Source of the DNA: Deltaproteobacteria bacterium
Lineage (GTDB): Bacteria > Desulfobacterota > UBA8473
Length of the DNA: 9,979 bases
Direction: 5' to 3'
NCBI GenBank assembly: GCA_030623035.1
Contig: JAUXFK010000096.1
Location: 1-9,979, forward strand
Of the stretch, positions 7,170 through 9,979 are shown one piece after another; position 1 is the first letter of the stretch; each line of letters starts with the position of its first letter. The notes beneath the pieces were generated by a model, which ran no database searches, had not been told where the DNA came from, and saw only the letters and a program-made list of their open reading frames with translations. Position numbers and translations under genes: made by a program.

Positions 7170-7819
7170 CCGGTCACCTCCCTCTGGAATAAAAGAGAAA
7201 GCCATTCTGCTAAATCCTTTTCCAATGTCCTGCAATTGGTGCCTGGTTGATACTGGTGAATCCTCTCCACTTTCCAGTCTACAGCGCCGTACCCCCTGCT
7301 TCGCCTGTGACCGATACGATCCTCTACCCTCATAGCCGCAATGAGAAATGCCACATCCTCTTCCTCTGACAGTTCTATGGAATAAATCCTCCCATACCAT
7401 CTCCTCCAATTCTCCTCTTTGCCCCCGGCCTTCTCATAAGCGAAAGGTTTTGGCGCGATGTCCGTTTCTCTCCTGATATGGCTCTGCTGGGTAAGGATAT
7501 CCATGTAAATAGGATCCGCTCCTTTTGTGACCGCTCTGCCATAGCGGGCGGACGTGTAACTCCAGAGACCGCTTCCCTGCATTTTCCCAGGTCTGAAGTT
7601 CCTTGAGAACCTTTCATTGAGGAAAGGGTGCCAGACTTTAAGCTTAAAGGCTCCCATCCTCACAAGACCCCTCACCTGAGTATGGGGGAGATAAGGGAAC
7701 CCGTCTTCATCTTTTTTGTGTCCATGACGATTTCCCCCTAAAAGGGTAATCCCTGTCCCTATGTGGAGGTCGGAAAGAAAATCGATACTGAAGTCTATGG
7801 TCCAATAATACTTTTCCAT
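7166..7819 (-). CDS. Single-domain Csm3/Cas7-like RAMP protein
   Basis: This is a 217-residue RAMP protein. The N-terminal strand ends in LHIGTG (18-23), the position where Csm3 and Cmr4 have H.G.G. It is followed by KKDEDGFPYLPHTQVRGLVR (35-54), matching the DG.PYIPGSSLKG.LR block of Cas7 proteins. The C-terminal glycine-rich RNA-binding loop is GHRRSRGYGAV (170-180). Asp37 or Asp39 could be the counterpart of the target-RNA-cleaving Asp of Csm3, but this needs a structural alignment. The central segment SHIRRETDIAPKPF (113-126) sits where Csm3 has its thumb-like IDR.T region. The likely role is a Cas7 backbone subunit contacting crRNA and possibly cutting target RNA at regular intervals. 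The ATG at 7819 overlaps the cas10 stop as TAATG and has GGAGG at 7826-7830. The gene is followed by an ATGA overlap with the csx10-like gene. Assignment to Cas7 rather than Cas5 rests on the IGTG/LPHTQVRG pattern and position. Confidence 0.85.
   Translation of the reverse strand: MEKYYWTIDFSIDFLSDLHIGTGITLLGGNRHGHKKDEDGFPYLPHTQVRGLVRMGAFKLKVWHPFLNERFSRNFRPGKMQGSGLWSYTSARYGRAVTKGADPIYMDILTQQSHIRRETDIAPKPFAYEKAGGKEENWRRWYGRIYSIELSEEEDVAFLIAAMRVEDRIGHRRSRGYGAVDWKVERIHQYQPGTNCRTLEKDLAEWLSLLFQREVTG
7174..7180 (-). promoter_or_regulatory. Ribosome binding site fixing the csx10-like start at 7169
   Basis: The minus strand reads GAGGTGA, then CCGG, then ATG. This is a near-perfect anti-16S match at normal spacing. 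It decides for the internal ATG at 7169 over the longest open frame from 7409, whose first 80 residues overlap the upstream gene. Confidence 0.85.
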
Positions 7820-9381
7820 TACATGCCTCCAATTACCCGTTCAGAGGTCTGAAGAAATGAGCAAAGTTCCAGGATATCGGCAAGTTCAGTATCATATAAG
7901 TCAGGGTTATGGCCCTCCCTCTTGAAAGATGTTTTTTCCCATAATGGGTCATCACCAGGAGTTGATTGCAACAAATCCCACACTGTCTTATATTTACTCA
8001 TGTCATCCTTTTCATCACGGAGGAAATCGTATACAAGGGTATTTCTAGTGGCCTTTGTACCGGCTCTTAGGCCCTGGTAAAGCGTAAAAAGCTTGCGCTT
8101 GGACAAGGAAAAGGCATTATTCAGTTCATTGGCCTTTTCGTGCAACTCCTCAAATCGCTTAAGGGTATATGGCCGTCTGGTGACAATCTCATACCGCGAA
8201 TTCTCATGCCTCTTCGGGATATAAGTCCGTTCGCGAACCTGCCGAGGTGAGGCAAATGACGATTCCTGGTGCAAATGCCAATCCACCACACTTTTACTAA
8301 AAGATGGGGCCTTCATCTTTTCCCAACGATGTCCGTTCTTGGCGCTCTTGACCAGCTCTTCCGCCATCCTGTTCAGCCGATTTATGGGATATGTGTGCCT
8401 CGCAATTGCTACCCCCACGCCTGCGGAAATGCTGTTTTCCTTAAAAAAACAATTATTTTTGATTTGCAAGAGTATTTCACGGGTAAAGGGAATCCAAAGG
8501 GATTCTGGCATGGCAAAGGCTGCATCGTCCCCGCTCAAGAAGAGTGGGCGAAGCCGGATAAATTGTCCGTTTTTATTGAACCCTTGGCTCAACCCGGCTA
8601 TCTTCATGACAGTGCCTTTGAAGACTGCCACGAGATTTTTCTCTAGTTCAAGGGAAAACTCCCTAAGGTCGTTGAACCCGCCGTGCATAACGACTTCCCT
8701 TACCTTAGCGCCCATATCATTAAGGTCGATAACCACGACTGAAATATGCTCATGGTTGCAGTCAGGGGTCACAACCAGCCTGTCAATTTCATTGGGAAAT
8801 TTTGCCAGGCCCATATCTAGAGGGATACGGGAGATGACCTCAATTGGTGTTCCCTGTCCGGTTTCGGACTCCAGCTCTCCACCCCATTTATGTCTTTTCC
8901 TGCAGATATGGCATATGTCTTTGTTGTCTTCCGGCGCACTCCCATCTTCCTTTCTTTCCCCGCAGTGTCGGCAGCCTGGAATGTCAAGGGGTTGTGCCGG
9001 TGCCGATAGATAGTCTGGCGGCTCTCTGTCACCCGCCTTGTAGCGTAAGATCTTCCGTTGCAGTTTCTGCCAGACGACGGTTTCATCATCGTTTTCATAG
9101 CTTTCTACCAGTGCCCAGGCGATTTCCATACCATCAGGTGCAATAAAATTGGCCTCGTCCTTAAAGGCTGGCGCCCTATCCTTATCTTCAAAATAGGCCA
9201 GGACATTGCCTCCGGCAGAAGTAATGATATTGCCCCCATGGTCATTACAAATCCTCTCGCAGCCCTTTTGCCATCGGGCAAGGGCAAGGCTCCCTCCCAC
9301 AATGATCCTAAGAGTGTTCGTGTCAAAGATATAATCCTGGATACCCATGGCATCTAAGAAGATATAAGTATTCCTGCTCAT
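7819..9381 (-). CDS. cas10: Cas10, HD-less, with SGDD cyclase motif (type III-D-like large subunit)
   Basis: This is the 520-residue signature subunit of a type III effector. The protein opens directly with a Palm1-type segment (IQDYIFDTNTLRIIVGGS, residues 14-31, then AGGN at 56-59), with no N-terminal HD nuclease domain. A zinc ribbon follows, with C137-x2-C140 and C157-x2-C160. The second palm carries D219 in VVVIDLNDMG, SGDD at 283-286, and a SISAGVGVAIA strand (317-327) followed by the usual AEELVKSAK helix (340-348). The C-terminal part is helical (Cas10 D4-like). Cas10 proteins use the paired aspartates to make cyclic oligoadenylates when target RNA binds. Here the first Gly of GGDD is Ser, while both Asp and the partner D219 remain, so activity is plausible. 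The ATG at 9381 overlaps the preceding stop as ATGA and has AGGAGGG at 9386-9392. HD absence matches the published definition of III-D. Confidence 0.93.
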   Translation of the reverse strand: MSRNTYIFLDAMGIQDYIFDTNTLRIIVGGSLALARWQKGCERICNDHGGNIITSAGGNVLAYFEDKDRAPAFKDEANFIAPDGMEIAWALVESYENDDETVVWQKLQRKILRYKAGDREPPDYLSAPAQPLDIPGCRHCGERKEDGSAPEDNKDICHICRKRHKWGGELESETGQGTPIEVISRIPLDMGLAKFPNEIDRLVVTPDCNHEHISVVVIDLNDMGAKVREVVMHGGFNDLREFSLELEKNLVAVFKGTVMKIAGLSQGFNKNGQFIRLRPLFLSGDDAAFAMPESLWIPFTREILLQIKNNCFFKENSISAGVGVAIARHTYPINRLNRMAEELVKSAKNGHRWEKMKAPSFSKSVVDWHLHQESSFASPRQVRERTYIPKRHENSRYEIVTRRPYTLKRFEELHEKANELNNAFSLSKRKLFTLYQGLRAGTKATRNTLVYDFLRDEKDDMSKYKTVWDLLQSTPGDDPLWEKTSFKREGHNPDLYDTELADILELCSFLQTSERVIGGM

Positions 9382-9979
9382 CTGTCCCTCCTATTGGCTG
9401 GGGTGTCCAGGTATATATCTAACTTCTGAGATTGATCGGGTTTGGGTTCTGGAAGCTTTATGCGTCTGTTGTTCCGGAACCAGACAAATGTCTTGGGTGT
9501 ATCTCTGGGAGGTAGCCTCCTGCCACTGTTGTTCACCCATGTAATGGCTGATTGGTCCTTTTGTCCCAAGGGATACGTTATCCTGACGTCAGGCGATTCA
9601 TTCTCGTACGCCCCTCTAAAGTCCATCACACGCTTTATCATGGGGATGTGGGCACCTATGAGTTTTTTCTGCCATGTCTCTAGACATTTACACCATGAAT
9701 CAAGTTCGATTTTTTCAGGTATCGGCTTCCATGTTGTGTTTTCAAACCCTAGGGATTTGGCCTTGCACACTCTTATGACAGCGCTTCCCATAAACGGTCT
9801 GGCATGCCCTATCTTGTGACACCATGCCTGGAGATCTCGTTGTTTGAGTTTGTTTTGCTCCAAAGTAGGGCCAACCCCAACCAGAGCTGTAAGGAGGAGA
9901 TTTTTTTCGTTTTCCGAGAGATTAACACAACGGATCGTGAACTTAAAAGTTACAGGGCTATCTTCGGTAGCTATTATTA
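9378..9979 (-). CDS. RAMP-superfamily CRISPR protein, TIGR03986-like, C-terminal part (5' end outside window)
   Basis: About 199 C-terminal residues are visible and the frame is open to the right edge. A TTG codon at 9863 could be taken as a start, but the 38 codons before it read as a normal RAMP strand-helix segment (FKFTIRCVNLSENEKN) and no Shine-Dalgarno precedes the TTG, so the gene almost certainly begins outside. The segment HKIGHARPFMGSAVIRV fits the glycine-containing loop of the family (typically HKLG.GKPLGLGSV), and the tail with ITYP and FVWFRNN resembles the end of TIGR03986 CRISPR-associated RAMP proteins, which are found in type III-D or unclassified type III loci. The likely role is a backbone subunit of the crRNA-guided effector complex. 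The stop codon overlaps the cas10 start by ATGA. It is the most upstream gene seen, so the operon promoter is probably beyond the window. Family assignment is from remembered motifs; RAMP status is fairly secure, the exact family less so. Confidence 0.75.
   Translation of the reverse strand, partial: IIATEDSPVTFKFTIRCVNLSENEKNLLLTALVGVGPTLEQNKLKQRDLQAWCHKIGHARPFMGSAVIRVCKAKSLGFENTTWKPIPEKIELDSWCKCLETWQKKLIGAHIPMIKRVMDFRGAYENESPDVRITYPLGQKDQSAITWVNNSGRRLPPRDTPKTFVWFRNNRRIKLPEPKPDQSQKLDIYLDTPANRRDR

Noticed and set aside
7170..7409. 80-residue N-terminal extension of the csx10-like protein
   Set aside because: It overlaps the upstream RAMP gene out of frame, reads as low-quality Arg/Gly-rich sequence, and a strong ribosome binding site with an ATGA start lies at 7169.
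8339..9013. Plus-strand open frame of 224 codons inside cas10
   Set aside because: It lies opposite the Cas10 coding sequence, has no recognisable domain or ribosome binding site, and its composition is that of an antisense shadow.
9861..9863. TTG as the start of the rightmost RAMP gene
   Set aside because: The frame stays open to the edge and encodes a RAMP-like strand and helix before this codon; no Shine-Dalgarno precedes it.

Overview
This window is almost entirely one tightly packed minus-strand operon encoding a type III CRISPR-Cas system, best classed as III-D or III-D-like. The subtype rests on a Cas10 with no N-terminal HD domain, a Csx10-like Cas5, several Csm3/Cas7-type RAMP proteins including a two-domain fusion, and a small helical protein in the Cas11 position. 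The host is a bacterium, shown by strong AGGAGG-type ribosome binding sites and ATGA coupling. A nested inverted-repeat element built on the TTCCCGC/GCGGGAA hairpin type, familiar from Deltaproteobacteria (Desulfobacterota) among others, hints at that group, but the taxonomic inference is weak.

Layout in transcription order, right to left: C-terminal part of a TIGR03986-like RAMP protein (9378 to beyond the right edge); cas10 (7819-9381); single-domain Csm3/Cas7-like RAMP (7166-7819); csx10-like cas5 (5952-7169); Cas11-like small subunit (5533-5955); tandem Cas7-Cas7 protein (4169-5536); CARF-HD fusion (2192-4165); cas6 (1233-2222); and a single-chain nucleotidyltransferase-HEPN protein (463-1236). 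Most junctions are ATGA or TAATG overlaps. The exceptions bracket the CARF-HD gene, which has a GTG start after a 3-nt gap and runs 31 nt into cas6. Positions 45-462 are AT-rich and non-coding and carry a nested-palindrome, MITE-like element. A possible gene start reading off the left edge lies at 44. No CRISPR array and no adaptation genes (cas1/cas2) are present.

Proposed working model: Cas6 processes crRNA; Cas10, Csx10, the Cas7-type proteins and the small subunit form the effector complex. Cas10 keeps a plausible cyclase site (SGDD), so target RNA binding could trigger cyclic oligoadenylate synthesis, which the CARF domain would sense. The most interesting parts are the two accessory proteins at the operon's 3' end. 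The CARF-HD protein joins a cyclic-oligonucleotide sensor to a metal-dependent HD hydrolase in a system whose Cas10 has no HD domain. The MNT-HEPN protein resembles a HEPN-MNT toxin-antitoxin pair fused into one chain. Functions of both are inferred, not shown by sequence alone.
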